From: Clostridia bacterium
GTDB taxonomy: Bacteria; Bacillota; Clostridia; Christensenellales; Borkfalkiaceae
DNA length: 64,000 bases
Assembly: GCA_017397305.1 (NCBI GenBank)
Contig: JAFQJB010000016.1
Location: forward strand, 1-64,000
Direction of reading: 5' to 3'
Made by a program: the position numbers and the translations under genes. The notes beneath the pieces are model-generated. The model had not been told where the DNA came from, did no database searches, and saw nothing but the letters and a program-made list of their open reading frames with translations. This document shows positions 37,907-47,139 of the stretch, one piece after another. Positions within the stretch are counted from its first letter, which is position 1; every line of letters starts with the position of its first letter.

Positions 37907-39580
37907 TTATTCCTCTATCATCTCTTTAAGTTTTTCAAGTTTTTGCTTATCTATTCCAAACATCCTAACGATATCCCTATCGCGAGAGCACCATTCAAAC
38001 TTACACATAGAAAATATTAGCGCAGCTAGTTCGTCGTCGGTAAGTTCACCCGGTGAAATCTTATCCTTTAATCTAAAAAAGGCTTTGTCGGTCATCAGTG
38101 CAATTTTATCGGTATCTTCCGCCCCGTACGACACGGCACGCATCATACACAAGGCATACGCCCCCACGTACTGTGCTGTATAGACGTCTTTTAGTTTTTC
38201 TAGTTGAAGTTTTTTCGGCTTTACTTTTAGGTAAAAATTGCCGTTGGTAACCACAAATTTTTGTCTATACCCGTTGGCAATAATCATATACACTATTGCA
38301 CGTTTGGTTTCATCCTTTACCTCGGGGTCTAACAGTGCGTCTAGCAAGGTTTTCTTTGCCCGCGGTGAAAAGTTACACACCAATATATAACATGCGTTTC
38401 TTGCCGTTGGTCCGTCGGCGTGTAAAAGCCCCCACTTAACCGCCTTAAAGGTTTCTTCTTTTTTTAGTGCGGTGGATATTTTTTGCGGGGCGTCAATCAA
38501 CTGGTCGAATAGTTCTTCTCTATTTTTTACTTCGCCCTTGGGTAGTTCTCTAACGTATTCAAGCGGTAAAATCTTGTCGCTAACCATACCCTTTTCAAAC
38601 CTTTTTGCAAGGTTTAAGTAGTACTCTGTTATAAGGTCGTCGGGGTCTAGCCTATAAGTTTTAGAAAGTTCTTCTACCGCCCTTTCATACTCGCCTAGAT
38701 TTATAAAGGTAAGCCCGTAAAAGAAGCGCATTGCAAGTTCATAGGGACGTTCTTCCAAAATCTTTGCTATGCATCTTTTGACCGTTTGGTGGTCAAGCCG
38801 TTCTATCGCGCAGGTTGCAAGTTTATACTCTTCACCCTTGTCACCCTTTTCCATTGAAAGTGCTTTTTTATAATAGTAATCGGCATTCTCCTTATCTTCT
38901 TTCATATCGAAAATAGTGGATAGATTGCAGTAGGCGGTTATGTTTTCGCCGTGACGGGAAAGAGAATCTCTACACACCTTTTCCGCTCCGTCCAAATCGT
39001 CGGTCATAAAATAGGTAACCGCTAAATCGCCCGAAATTTCTTCAGTCCGCCTCTCTTCAGGTATTACTAAAAGTCGTTTTTTAGCCTCTTCAAAAGCCCC
39101 TATTGCGAGCGAATGCTTGGCAATTTTGGTTTCAAAATTATAGTTTGCTTTATTGAAAGGATATACCACCCTATAGGCGTCCCTTTTCATCTCTTCACCC
39201 GAGAAAAAGTCCAATATTTCTTGGCTAAGTCCTTCCCTTGAAATATGCCCGTCGGTCGTTATTTTTTTGTGAAAATATAGGCTTGAAGCGACGAAATTAT
39301 CTAGGTAAAAAAGGTTTATTGCAAGTTCTTCATAAGCGATTGAAACCTTGTCTTTTGGGGCAGTTGCAATGTATTTGAACCAATATTTATTGGATAAATC
39401 TAAAAGCCCCATATCCGCGTAAATATAGGCAATTTCCATATAAATTTCGTAGTTATCATCAATGGTTTTTGCCGTATACAAAAGGTCGAGAGCGCCCAAA
39501 AGGTCACCCCCGTTCGCCCGCGCCTCAGCAAGCCTTTTATATCTATCTAAGTCTTTTGTAAATTGTAAAATTTCAGCCAT
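37907..39580 (-). CDS. Tetratricopeptide-repeat protein, unknown function
   Basis: A 557-residue soluble protein built largely of TPR helix pairs over about residues 10-340: for example AEARANGGDLLGALDLLYTA, YEEAL-like pairs, AYCNLSTIFDMKEDKENADYYYKKAL and FFYGLTFINLGEYERAVEELSK. A separate helical C-terminal domain (about 380-557) has no motif I recognise. It lies 3 bases after hslO and 3 bases before the HEAT-like gene, so it may act in protein quality control together with the Hsp33 chaperone (inference from context only). Confidence 0.7.
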   Translation of the reverse strand: MAEILQFTKDLDRYKRLAEARANGGDLLGALDLLYTAKTIDDNYEIYMEIAYIYADMGLLDLSNKYWFKYIATAPKDKVSIAYEELAINLFYLDNFVASSLYFHKKITTDGHISREGLSQEILDFFSGEEMKRDAYRVVYPFNKANYNFETKIAKHSLAIGAFEEAKKRLLVIPEERRTEEISGDLAVTYFMTDDLDGAEKVCRDSLSRHGENITAYCNLSTIFDMKEDKENADYYYKKALSMEKGDKGEEYKLATCAIERLDHQTVKRCIAKILEERPYELAMRFFYGLTFINLGEYERAVEELSKTYRLDPDDLITEYYLNLAKRFEKGMVSDKILPLEYVRELPKGEVKNREELFDQLIDAPQKISTALKKEETFKAVKWGLLHADGPTARNACYILVCNFSPRAKKTLLDALLDPEVKDETKRAIVYMIIANGYRQKFVVTNGNFYLKVKPKKLQLEKLKDVYTAQYVGAYALCMMRAVSYGAEDTDKIALMTDKAFFRLKDKISPGELTDDELAALIFSMCKFEWCSRDRDIVRMFGIDKQKLEKLKEMIEE

Positions 39581-39583
39581 CGT

Positions 39584-40441
39584 TTATTTAAAAAACCCGT
39601 CAACGTCTTCTTTTGTAAACACGTATTTTTTGTCACAAAATTGACAATCAACGGTGATGTTTCCTTGCTTTTTAATAATTTCGTCAAGTTCTGCTTTGCC
39701 GAGTGATAGAAGCACCTTTTCAATATACCCCCTCTCGCAAAGGCAGTTGTATTTTGGATAATAATAGTTGCTTTTTACTTCGCCGATATGCTTGTCTATA
39801 ATACCTTCCGCACCTATCGTTTCAATAAGAGTGGAGACGTTATTTAACTGACTCATAACGTCTTCAGCCATACAAATTGCGTTATCGTCCGCACCGGGCA
39901 TTGCTTGCATTATAACACCGCCAGCCCCCACGCATTTTCCGTCCGTACCAATCTTTACGCCAAGTGCTATCGCGGTGGGTTGCTGTTCACTTAGAGCATA
40001 GTATGCGGTAAAGTCTTCAGCAATTTCGCCCGTAACGAGTTTTGCACTGCCAGAGTAGGGTTCTTTAAGCCCCATACTGCGAACTACTGTAAGCCTTCCG
40101 TTTTTACCCACGCAACCGCCCACGTCGAGTTTGCCGTCCGCACGAAGCGGTAGGTCGGCATAAGGGTTATCAATAAACCCACGCATGTCAAGGTTTCCGT
40201 TTCCGCAAACGGTAATCTTTCCACCAACTCCGTCACCCGCAACGGTTACCGAAAGTTTATCGCCTTGGTTTTTAAGGTTACTTGCCATAAAGGTACATAC
40301 GGTAAGAGTTCTACCGAGTGCCGCGGCGGTAAGCGGGGTTAGGTTGTGAATTTTTATTGCATCGTTAACCATATCGGTGGTATCTAGCACCGAAAGGGAA
40401 ATTTGGTCGTTAAATATAAGCGATTTTAGAAGTTTGTTCAT
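39584..40441 (-). CDS. hslO: Redox-regulated chaperone Hsp33
   Basis: Holdase activated by oxidative stress through zinc release and disulfide formation. With the start at 40441 (MNKLLKSLIFNDQ) the protein has 285 residues. The C-terminal zinc motif is present as CLCERGY (CxC) and CQFCDKKY (CxxC). The first gene of hslO-TPR-HEAT. Upstream in-frame codons are rejected because they sit in the terminator region of the preceding gene. Confidence 0.93.
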   Translation of the reverse strand: MNKLLKSLIFNDQISLSVLDTTDMVNDAIKIHNLTPLTAAALGRTLTVCTFMASNLKNQGDKLSVTVAGDGVGGKITVCGNGNLDMRGFIDNPYADLPLRADGKLDVGGCVGKNGRLTVVRSMGLKEPYSGSAKLVTGEIAEDFTAYYALSEQQPTAIALGVKIGTDGKCVGAGGVIMQAMPGADDNAICMAEDVMSQLNNVSTLIETIGAEGIIDKHIGEVKSNYYYPKYNCLCERGYIEKVLLSLGKAELDEIIKKQGNITVDCQFCDKKYVFTKEDVDGFFK

Positions 40442-40466
40442 AATAATCTCGTCCCGATAATTTATC

Positions 40467-40494
40467 AAAAACGCCACCCGTGTAGATGGCGTTT
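40467..40494 (-). terminator. Intrinsic terminator after the multi-pass membrane protein gene
   Basis: A stem AAACGCCA / TGGCGTTT (40469-40476 and 40487-40494) with a 10-base loop, followed on the minus strand by TTTTTGATAAA. It sits 6 bases after the stop at 40501 and 26 bases before hslO. Confidence 0.7.
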
Positions 40495-40500
40495 ATGGTG

Positions 40501-41778
40501 TTATTTTTTGTTTCGTTTAGCAAGCTCACGCTTTGCTTTTTCAATACGCTTTTCCCTTTCCTCACGTTCTTTTTGAAGGGCTAGCGCTTCCTCAGAGGGC
40601 TTATAACGTTCGTCGTTCATGTGCTCTGCAACGTATCTTTCGTGGTCCTCGATAATCCTTTGCTTACTTTCGTTAAGTTTTATAATATCGTCGCGCTTAA
40701 ACGAAGTGGGAAGTTCTGCAAGTTCAATATCGTCGTCAATGGGCTTCATAGGCCTTGTAGAGAAGGTGGATAGACTGGAGAGTTCAACTTGTTCCCTATA
40801 TTTTTTCAATGATTTAGCATCGCTTTCCTTAACCTTTTCGTAAATACCCCTATTCTTTTGAGCGCCAGGAACATTGTCGTTAATAAACTTATCGTAACTC
40901 CATTGAGAAAAGTTTGTCCAAACGAGCAAGAAAAGTGATATACCGAACAAGAATACAAGCACGATACCGAGCGTTCTAAAGAAGTTCCATTTGATTAAAA
41001 TCATAAAGAACGGAATACCGCCGAGCGCAAAAAAGATAGTGCTTTGAATAATTAGTGCAATGGTATAGAAAAAGCAGTTTTTTAACAACTTGAAAAACTT
41101 AATTTCATACGTTACACCCATGGTAATCATATGCAACGTAATTAAAGTCATAAAGAAGAGCAAGATATATAGCAATATTTTTGATATAGTGAAGAATACC
41201 GCACCTTTATCTATTGCAATGTTTTGGTTGCAAACGGATATTGAAATTAGGCAAACGTATAAAATCACGCTATAAAAGAGCATGGTTTTAAGCACTATCA
41301 TAACGTTTTGACGGATACCGCGCCAAAAATCGTTAGCGACAAAGATTCCTTCCGTCCAAACCATATTCCTTATAACGTACGCACCGCCAGCTATACCGAT
41401 TGAAGCAAACGCCAAAGCCACGGGAAGAAGGAGCAGGGTAATAATGTTAACGTTAATAACTATACCTTCCGCATAGCCCGCAAGCGACGGTGCCGCCATA
41501 TAACCGATACCAAAACCTTGCGAGAAGGGATAATATGTGCCCGAGTTAATGATACCCATATAGCGATAGATTATTAAACCCAAAAGTGGCAAAAAGAATA
41601 AGAGGGTCAAAAAGTTCAATAAAATAAGCTTAAAGAACCTACCCTTAAAAATATCCCAGAAAAGTTCCCATCTATTCGAGGGAAGCGACGCCCTAGCATA
41701 CCCTTCCGACTTTTCCTTGCCGAGCATTATGCGGTTTATAAAACCTTTAGTCTTTTTCTTTTTTATAACTTTAGCCAT
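40501..41778 (-). CDS. Multi-pass membrane protein, unknown function
   Basis: The 425-residue protein (start at ATG 41778, after GGGGTATAGA) has a basic N-terminus, six hydrophobic segments within about residues 45-310 and a long charged C-terminal tail (about 320-425) ending in repeated basic/acidic heptads (EEREKRIEKAKRELAKRNKK). The membrane part has a loose similarity to YesL/DUF624-type proteins (IFKGRFFKLILLNFLTLLFFLPLLG), which I regard as tentative. It is transcribed alone. A role cannot be assigned. Confidence 0.6.
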   Translation of the reverse strand: MAKVIKKKKTKGFINRIMLGKEKSEGYARASLPSNRWELFWDIFKGRFFKLILLNFLTLLFFLPLLGLIIYRYMGIINSGTYYPFSQGFGIGYMAAPSLAGYAEGIVINVNIITLLLLPVALAFASIGIAGGAYVIRNMVWTEGIFVANDFWRGIRQNVMIVLKTMLFYSVILYVCLISISVCNQNIAIDKGAVFFTISKILLYILLFFMTLITLHMITMGVTYEIKFFKLLKNCFFYTIALIIQSTIFFALGGIPFFMILIKWNFFRTLGIVLVFLFGISLFLLVWTNFSQWSYDKFINDNVPGAQKNRGIYEKVKESDAKSLKKYREQVELSSLSTFSTRPMKPIDDDIELAELPTSFKRDDIIKLNESKQRIIEDHERYVAEHMNDERYKPSEEALALQKEREEREKRIEKAKRELAKRNKK

Positions 41779-41865
41779 TCTATACCCCAAAATCACGCGG
41801 AATACCCGCGCCATTTTTACCTAAAATTTAACGCGAATTTTAAGTGTTTAAATTTTGCTACTTTA

Positions 41866-41894
41866 AGTGTACACTAAATTTAAATATTTTACAA
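41866..41894 (-). promoter_or_regulatory. Promoter of the multi-pass membrane protein gene
   Basis: On the minus strand TTGTAA (41889-41894), 17 bases, TACACT (41866-41871). It is placed back-to-back with the asd promoter in a 210-base A/T-rich divergent region. Confidence 0.5.
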
Positions 41895-41922
41895 ATAAAA
41901 TCGCATATTTAATTAAAAAAAC

Positions 41923-41951
41923 TTTACTTTTTGTGCCTAGTTTGTTAAACT
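41923..41951 (+). promoter_or_regulatory. Candidate promoter of the asd-dapA-dapB-yggS-sepF operon
   Basis: TTTACT (41923-41928), 17 bases, TAAACT (41946-41951) with a TGT extension. Other spacings in this A/T-rich stretch (for example TTGTGC to TATATA) are possible. No lysine riboswitch fold would fit in the short leader (41958-41988). Confidence 0.4.
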
Positions 41952-41988
41952 ATCTATATATTATGTTTGTAGGAGTATATTATTAACT

Positions 41989-43002
41989 ATGAAAAAGTTT
42001 AACGTGGCTGTCGTTGGTGCTACCGGTATGGTAGGAAGAAAGTTCTTGGAAGTTTTGAGTGAGAAAAATCTTCCCGTAGAAAATTACTATTTGTTTGCAT
42101 CTGCAAAATCCGCAGGCAAAACCATCGACTTTATGGGTAAACCCCACCAAATTATCGAATTAAAAGAAGAAAACCTTGAAGGTAAAAATATCGACATCGC
42201 ACTCTTTTCTGCAGGCGGTGACGTAAGTAAGGAGTTCGCACCCATTTTTGCTAAACACGGCATCTTGGTTGTTGATAACTCTAGTGCGTGGAGAAGGGAC
42301 GAAAACGTTCCGCTAGTAGTTCCCGAATGTAACGCTAGCGATATCGCTTGGCATAAAAATATTATTGCTAACCCCAACTGCTCTACCATTCAAGCAATGG
42401 TTGTATTAAAGCCCTTGCACGAAGCATTCAAGATTAAAAGGGTTATCTACTCTACCTATCAAGCAGTTTCAGGTGCGGGCGTAAGGGGTTACGACGACCT
42501 AAAGAACGGAATTAACGGCGAAGCGCCCAAAAAGTTCCCCTACCCCATCTTTGGCAACTGCATTCCCCATATCGACGTGTTCCTAGACAACGGATACACC
42601 AAAGAAGAAGACAAAATGATTTTCGAAACCAAGAAAATCTTGAACGACCAATCTATAAAGGTAACCGCTACTTGCGTTAGAGTTCCCGTTTACTTTGGTC
42701 ATAGCGAATCTATCAATATCGAATTTGAAAAGCACTGCACCGCAGAACAAGTTAAGGAAGTTCTTAAAAATGCAGAAGGCGTTGTCGTTCAAGACGACGT
42801 TAAAAACAACGTTTACCCCATGGCAATTACCGCTGAAAACAAAAACGAAGTTTTCGTTGGTAGAATTAGGGAAGACGACACCGTTGAAAACGGCATCAAC
42901 CTCTGGTGCGTTGCCGATAACATTAGAAAGGGCGCTGCAACAAACGCAGTTCAAATTGCTGAAAAGGCAATTGAATTAAACCTTTTGAAAGGCAAAATCT
43001 AA
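41989..43002 (+). CDS. asd: Aspartate-semialdehyde dehydrogenase
   Basis: Reduces aspartyl phosphate to aspartate semialdehyde, the branch point for lysine, threonine and methionine. The 337 residues have the NADP loop GATGMVGRKFLEVL (about 10-23), catalytic Cys in NPNCSTIQ (about 128-135), and SGAGVRG with the substrate-binding residues. It heads a lysine-branch operon with dapA and dapB directly behind it. Confidence 0.95.
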   Translation: MKKFNVAVVGATGMVGRKFLEVLSEKNLPVENYYLFASAKSAGKTIDFMGKPHQIIELKEENLEGKNIDIALFSAGGDVSKEFAPIFAKHGILVVDNSSAWRRDENVPLVVPECNASDIAWHKNIIANPNCSTIQAMVVLKPLHEAFKIKRVIYSTYQAVSGAGVRGYDDLKNGINGEAPKKFPYPIFGNCIPHIDVFLDNGYTKEEDKMIFETKKILNDQSIKVTATCVRVPVYFGHSESINIEFEKHCTAEQVKEVLKNAEGVVVQDDVKNNVYPMAITAENKNEVFVGRIREDDTVENGINLWCVADNIRKGAATNAVQIAEKAIELNLLKGKI

Positions 43003-43029
43003 AACACACTTTCCGTTAGGGAGATTATT

Positions 43030-43923
43030 ATGAACAAAGTTATTTTTAAGGGAACTTGCACGGCTGCAATCACCCCCTTTACCGAGGACGGCGTTGATTT
43101 CGACGCGCTTGGTAGACAAATCGAATATCAAATCGCAAACGGTATCGACGCACTTACCATTCTTGGAACGACGGGCGAAGCGTCCACCATCACCGATAGC
43201 GAATACGATGCTATCGCAAAGTATTCTTTTGATAAAATTGCTGGAAGGGTTAAGTTTATTCTCGGCACGGGAAGTAACTGCACCAAAAAAGCCATTGAAA
43301 AAAGCCAACTCGCACAAAAAATCGGTGCGGACGGTCTTTTGGTAGTTACCCCGTATTACAACAAGTGCACCCAAAAAGGACTAGTAAAGTATTATAACGA
43401 CGTTTGCGACAACGTTGATATCCCCGTTTTGTGCTACAACGTACCCGCAAGAACGGGCGTTAACATTCTCCCTCGCACAATGGAAGAAATTGCCGAACAC
43501 AAAAACATCGGCGGTATAAAAGAAGCTTGCGGAAACATGGAACAAATTTGCGAAACCGCACGTCTTATCCGTGGTAAAACCGCACTCTATTCGGGTGACG
43601 ATAACTTAAACCTTGCAATGATGTCCATAGGCTCTATGGGGCTTATCTCGGTTGCATCAAACATTGCGCCTAAAGAGGTTGGCGACGTTGCAAGACTTTA
43701 TTTTGCGGGAAAGAATAAAGAAGCTTACGAACTTCAAGAAAGACTTCTCCCCCTTATCGACATCATGTTCTGTGAAGTTAACCCTATCCCCGTTAAAAAG
43801 GCGAGCGAACTAATTGGGCTCGGTAGCGGTATCGTAAGGGCTCCGCTTACCGAACTTGAACCCGAGCACACTGCTCAAATGATACAAATACTAAAAGACT
43901 TCGGTTTTAGCGTTAAGGAGTAA
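43030..43923 (+). CDS. dapA: 4-hydroxy-tetrahydrodipicolinate synthase
   Basis: Condenses pyruvate with aspartate semialdehyde, the first lysine-specific step. The 297-residue TIM-barrel protein has GTTGEASTITDSE (about 46-58), the catalytic Tyr in CYNVPARTG (about 135-143) and the Schiff-base Lys in IGGIKEACG (about 160-168). GGGAGATT precedes the ATG. dapB follows after 2 bases. Confidence 0.96.
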   Translation: MNKVIFKGTCTAAITPFTEDGVDFDALGRQIEYQIANGIDALTILGTTGEASTITDSEYDAIAKYSFDKIAGRVKFILGTGSNCTKKAIEKSQLAQKIGADGLLVVTPYYNKCTQKGLVKYYNDVCDNVDIPVLCYNVPARTGVNILPRTMEEIAEHKNIGGIKEACGNMEQICETARLIRGKTALYSGDDNLNLAMMSIGSMGLISVASNIAPKEVGDVARLYFAGKNKEAYELQERLLPLIDIMFCEVNPIPVKKASELIGLGSGIVRAPLTELEPEHTAQMIQILKDFGFSVKE

Positions 43924-43925
43924 GT

Positions 43926-44681
43926 ATGATTAACGTTTTAATTCACGGTGCTAACGGCAGAATGGGCAAAAAGGTTTTTGAAGCCTGCCAAAACGACGAT
44001 AACGTAAAAGCTGTTTGCGGAATTGACTTAGTGGAAAACTTGTCAAACCCCGACTTTCCAGTTTACTCAAACTTTTCTTGCGTAAAAGAAAAGGTAGACG
44101 TTTTGGTTGACTTTTCCTCCCCCGCTTGCCTAGACAACGTTTTGGAATATTCAATCAAAAACTCTTGCCCCGCAGTCCTTTGCTCAACCGGATACACTGC
44201 TGAACAAGTGGAAAAGATTAAAGAGGCAAGCAATAAGGTTGCACTCTTCCGCTCGGGCAATATGTCACTCGGTATAAACCTTCTTATCGACCTTGTTAAA
44301 AAGGCAAGCCAAGTTCTTGAAAACTTTGACGTTGAGATTATCGAAAAACACCACAATCAAAAGGTTGACTCGCCTAGCGGTACGGCTTTGATGCTTGCTG
44401 AAGCCGTTAAAGAGATTCAAGAGCAAAAGTATTTTACCTATGGTAGAGAAGGTTTGGTTGGAAAGAGAGATAAAAACGAAATTGGTATCCACGCAGTAAG
44501 AGGTGGAAACATCGTTGGCGAGCATGACGTTATTTTTGCCGGCAACTTTGAAACCATAACAATTTCCCACCAAGCAACCGACAGAAGCGTGTTTGCTCAA
44601 GGTGCGGTATCTGCTGCAAAATACCTTGCTAATAAAAAGGTCGGTCTATTTAATATGAACGACGTTATAAGCGGTAACTAA
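43926..44681 (+). CDS. dapB: 4-hydroxy-tetrahydrodipicolinate reductase
   Basis: Second lysine-branch enzyme, 251 residues. It has the nucleotide loop HGANGRMGKKV (about 7-17), the catalytic EKHHNQKVDSPSGTAL segment (about 139-154) with the conserved His-His and Lys, and GNFETITISHQATDR. The following gene starts after one base, giving a coupled operon. Confidence 0.96.
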   Translation: MINVLIHGANGRMGKKVFEACQNDDNVKAVCGIDLVENLSNPDFPVYSNFSCVKEKVDVLVDFSSPACLDNVLEYSIKNSCPAVLCSTGYTAEQVEKIKEASNKVALFRSGNMSLGINLLIDLVKKASQVLENFDVEIIEKHHNQKVDSPSGTALMLAEAVKEIQEQKYFTYGREGLVGKRDKNEIGIHAVRGGNIVGEHDVIFAGNFETITISHQATDRSVFAQGAVSAAKYLANKKVGLFNMNDVISGN

Positions 44682-44682
44682 A

Positions 44683-45360
44683 ATGCTTAAAAGCAACCTT
44701 GACAAAGTTTTTAATCAAATAAAAGACGGCAATAATCTTGGCGAACCTATATCACTTGTCGGCGCATCAAAGACTATGAGCGTTGAGGTTATTAACCAAG
44801 CGATAAGTTTAGGGCTTAAAATCGTTGCCGAAAACAAGGTGCAAGAATTCCGCCTTAAAACCGAGAAAATTATCGGTGGCACGCAACATTTTATAGGACA
44901 TTTGCAAACCAATAAGGCTAAATATTTGGTTGGCAGGGTGGATTTAATCCACTCGGTCGACAGCATTAAACTTGCTGAAGAGATTGACCGCCTTGCAAAA
45001 AACCGCAACGTTATTCAAGACGTTTTGGTTGAGATTAATTGCGGTGGTGAACTCAGTAAAAGCGGATTCGACCTATCCACTGCCTCACCTTATATTGAAG
45101 AAATTATAAATAAGTTTGATAACGTTAAGGTTAAGGGACTTATGACCATGCTCCCTAACTCCGACGATAAGGAGCATTTAACCTTGCTCTGCCAAAAAAT
45201 GCGTGCGCTTTACGATGACTTAAAGAAAAAACATTCGAATTTTTGTTATCTTTCTATGGGTATGTCTAACGACTACCTTATAGCAATCAAAAACGGAAGC
45301 AATATGATTCGCTTAGGAAGAACGATTTTCGGCGAAAGAAATTATGGAGATAATGTATAA
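44683..45360 (+). CDS. yggS: YggS/PLPBP-family pyridoxal phosphate homeostasis protein
   Basis: A 225-residue PLP-binding TIM barrel without known catalytic activity, involved in vitamin B6 and amino-acid homeostasis. The PLP lysine is in VGASKTMSVEVI (about 26-37); QHFIGHLQTNKAKYLV, IHSVDS and YLSMGMSNDYLIAIKNGSNMIRLGRTIFG are family signatures. Its placement immediately before sepF is the standard Firmicute arrangement (the ylmE-sepF pair). Confidence 0.92.
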   Translation: MLKSNLDKVFNQIKDGNNLGEPISLVGASKTMSVEVINQAISLGLKIVAENKVQEFRLKTEKIIGGTQHFIGHLQTNKAKYLVGRVDLIHSVDSIKLAEEIDRLAKNRNVIQDVLVEINCGGELSKSGFDLSTASPYIEEIINKFDNVKVKGLMTMLPNSDDKEHLTLLCQKMRALYDDLKKKHSNFCYLSMGMSNDYLIAIKNGSNMIRLGRTIFGERNYGDNV

Positions 45361-45695
45361 TGGGTGTATTTGATTTATTTGGAAAAGAACCAAAAACTAG
45401 GAACGACCGTTCTTCCCGCCTTAAAAACGGCAATATTGCGCTAGGTGGCGAAGCAGGACACAGCGGTCCCGTTTCGGTTTTCACCCCCACTAGTTATGAA
45501 GACGTGGAACTTATTATCGACGCGATTAAGGTCGGTAAAAACGCAGTAGTTCACCTTAACGAACTTAAGGAAGAAACTGCTATGCGTATTCTAGACATGC
45601 TCTCTGGTGCAATATACGCGCTTGACGGCGGTGTTTACGAAGTGGGCAAAAACATCTTTATGTTCTCCCCCGCTGGTGTTGAAGTAAACGGCTAA
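45360..45695 (+). CDS. sepF: Cell division protein SepF
   Basis: A 111-residue FtsZ-binding protein that shapes the division ring. The C-terminal globular domain (about 35-105) has the family segments VFTPTSYEDVELIIDAIK, AVVHLNELKEETAMRILDMLSGAIYAL and NIFMFSPAGVEV; the N-terminal membrane-binding helix is GVFDLFGKEP. The linker is short, giving a protein below the usual 150 residues. The ATG overlaps the yggS stop (TAATG). Confidence 0.93.
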   Translation: MGVFDLFGKEPKTRNDRSSRLKNGNIALGGEAGHSGPVSVFTPTSYEDVELIIDAIKVGKNAVVHLNELKEETAMRILDMLSGAIYALDGGVYEVGKNIFMFSPAGVEVNG

Positions 45696-45710
45696 CTAAA
45701 TTTAAAAAAC

Positions 45711-45741
45711 AAAAACAACGGTTTTTACCGTTGTTTTTTTT
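45711..45741 (+). terminator. Intrinsic terminator shared by sepF and the convergent transporter gene
   Basis: AAAAACAACGGT / ACCGTTGTTTTT (45711-45722 and 45727-45738) with a TTTT loop and a run of T after it; A-rich on the other side. It lies 16 bases after sepF and 16 bases after the transporter stop. Confidence 0.87.
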
Positions 45742-45756
45742 GTTACTTATTACTTC

Positions 45757-47103
45757 TTACATACCCCAAACCAACCAAGTGTATACGTAGCCGGAGAGCA
45801 CTGCAACAAGGGTAAACGGAATACCAATCTTAAAGAAGTCTGACGACTTAACTTTATAACCTTCACGGTTAAGCATACCGATTGCAACGACGTTTGCCGA
45901 TGCACCTACTGGAGTAATGTTTCCACCGAGAGTTGCACCTATTAGCAAGCCAAAGCATAAAAGCGTTTGCACGTCTGCTGGAACTGATAGTGCCATAATA
46001 ACTGGAAGCATTGTTGCAACGTACGGAATATTGTCGATAAAAGCGGATATTAAAACCGAACCGAACACTATTAACGTATAGAGTAGGAAAATATTGCTGT
46101 CACCGATAGAGCCGAAGAAATTGCTTATTGCAAGTATTATTCCAACGTTTTCCACCGCTTGTATAACTATAAACAAGAACACCAAGAATAACACCGTTTG
46201 ATAGTCAATGGTATCGATAATAGTTTTAATCGCTTGCTTTTTACCTCCCACAACGGTTGACGTTCCGTCTTCTGCTATAATCGTTTTGGGCTTTGCTGAA
46301 AGCAAGTGATGTAAAAGGCAAACAATACCAAAGAATAAGCACACAAGTCCATTGATGTTATCGGCAAAAAATCCGTCGGGAATGCTTATGAACGAGCAAG
46401 CAACAAGGCATGCAATGTTTAGTATAAGCATTATGGTTGGGAATAAGGTTGTAACTTTTACTTTAGAGGACAAAAATTCAAACCTTTTATTGTGCTTTCT
46501 AAATATAAATATAAGCACGGGAATGGTAACCAGCATACCGATTTCCACCGCCCAGAATATAGACATCTTTCCGTTGAACACGAAAAAGTCCATAAAACTC
46601 ATACCGAGGTCGCCCGCAAGCATAACCGAAGTAGTGTCCCCAACCAAAGTTGCCGCGCCTTGAAGATTACTAGAAACCGATATACTTATTAGAACGGGAA
46701 TAGGTGAAACACCCGCCTTTTTTGCAACGGCAAGTCCAATAGGTGCAAGCATCAAAACGGTTGCAACGTTATCTACAAACGCTGAAATTACACCGCTGAG
46801 CACCGATAAAAGCACCAATATCCACATCGCATTAGGAATTTTAGATATAATTTTATCAGCAAGTTTATTCGGCATTCCAGATTCAGAAAACAACCCAACC
46901 GTTATCATTATACCCACAAGCATCATTACGACGTTATAATTTATCGCTCTGCTAAAGGGTTCGTGCCAAGTCATTTTTCCAAATATTACGCAAGCTACCG
47001 TGCATATAACCGCAGAAACACCTGTTATCATCCACTTATACTTTGGAAGAGCGATAATCAAGGCAAACATCAAAATAAATAGCACAAGCACAAAAATCTT
47101 CAT
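45757..47103 (-). CDS. ArsB/NhaD-type ion transporter, probably manganese-related
   Basis: A 448-residue membrane protein with about 11 hydrophobic segments in two inverted halves, typical of the ion transporter superfamily (ArsB/NhaD/CitM/SLC13). The repeat hallmarks are SNLQGAATLVGDTTSVMLA (about 148-166) and LGGNITPVGASANVVAIG (about 398-415), each after an FVDNVATVLMLAP- or FIDNIPYVATMLP-type helix. Family members exchange arsenite, sodium, citrate or other ions, and homology does not fix the substrate. The yybP-ykoY-type riboswitch just upstream argues for manganese export (inference). AGGAG is 7 bases before the ATG. Its own promoter is not apparent, so it may be read with ldh. Confidence 0.85.
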   Translation of the reverse strand: MKIFVLVLFILMFALIIALPKYKWMITGVSAVICTVACVIFGKMTWHEPFSRAINYNVVMMLVGIMITVGLFSESGMPNKLADKIISKIPNAMWILVLLSVLSGVISAFVDNVATVLMLAPIGLAVAKKAGVSPIPVLISISVSSNLQGAATLVGDTTSVMLAGDLGMSFMDFFVFNGKMSIFWAVEIGMLVTIPVLIFIFRKHNKRFEFLSSKVKVTTLFPTIMLILNIACLVACSFISIPDGFFADNINGLVCLFFGIVCLLHHLLSAKPKTIIAEDGTSTVVGGKKQAIKTIIDTIDYQTVLFLVFLFIVIQAVENVGIILAISNFFGSIGDSNIFLLYTLIVFGSVLISAFIDNIPYVATMLPVIMALSVPADVQTLLCFGLLIGATLGGNITPVGASANVVAIGMLNREGYKVKSSDFFKIGIPFTLVAVLSGYVYTWLVWGM

Positions 47104-47139
47104 TAGTATACTCCTGTGTTAAATTTATCTTTTTATACA

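Noticed and set aside
41815..41988. Lysine riboswitch before asd-dapA-dapB
   Set aside because: The divergent region is A/T-rich, too short and lacks the conserved lysine-riboswitch segments.
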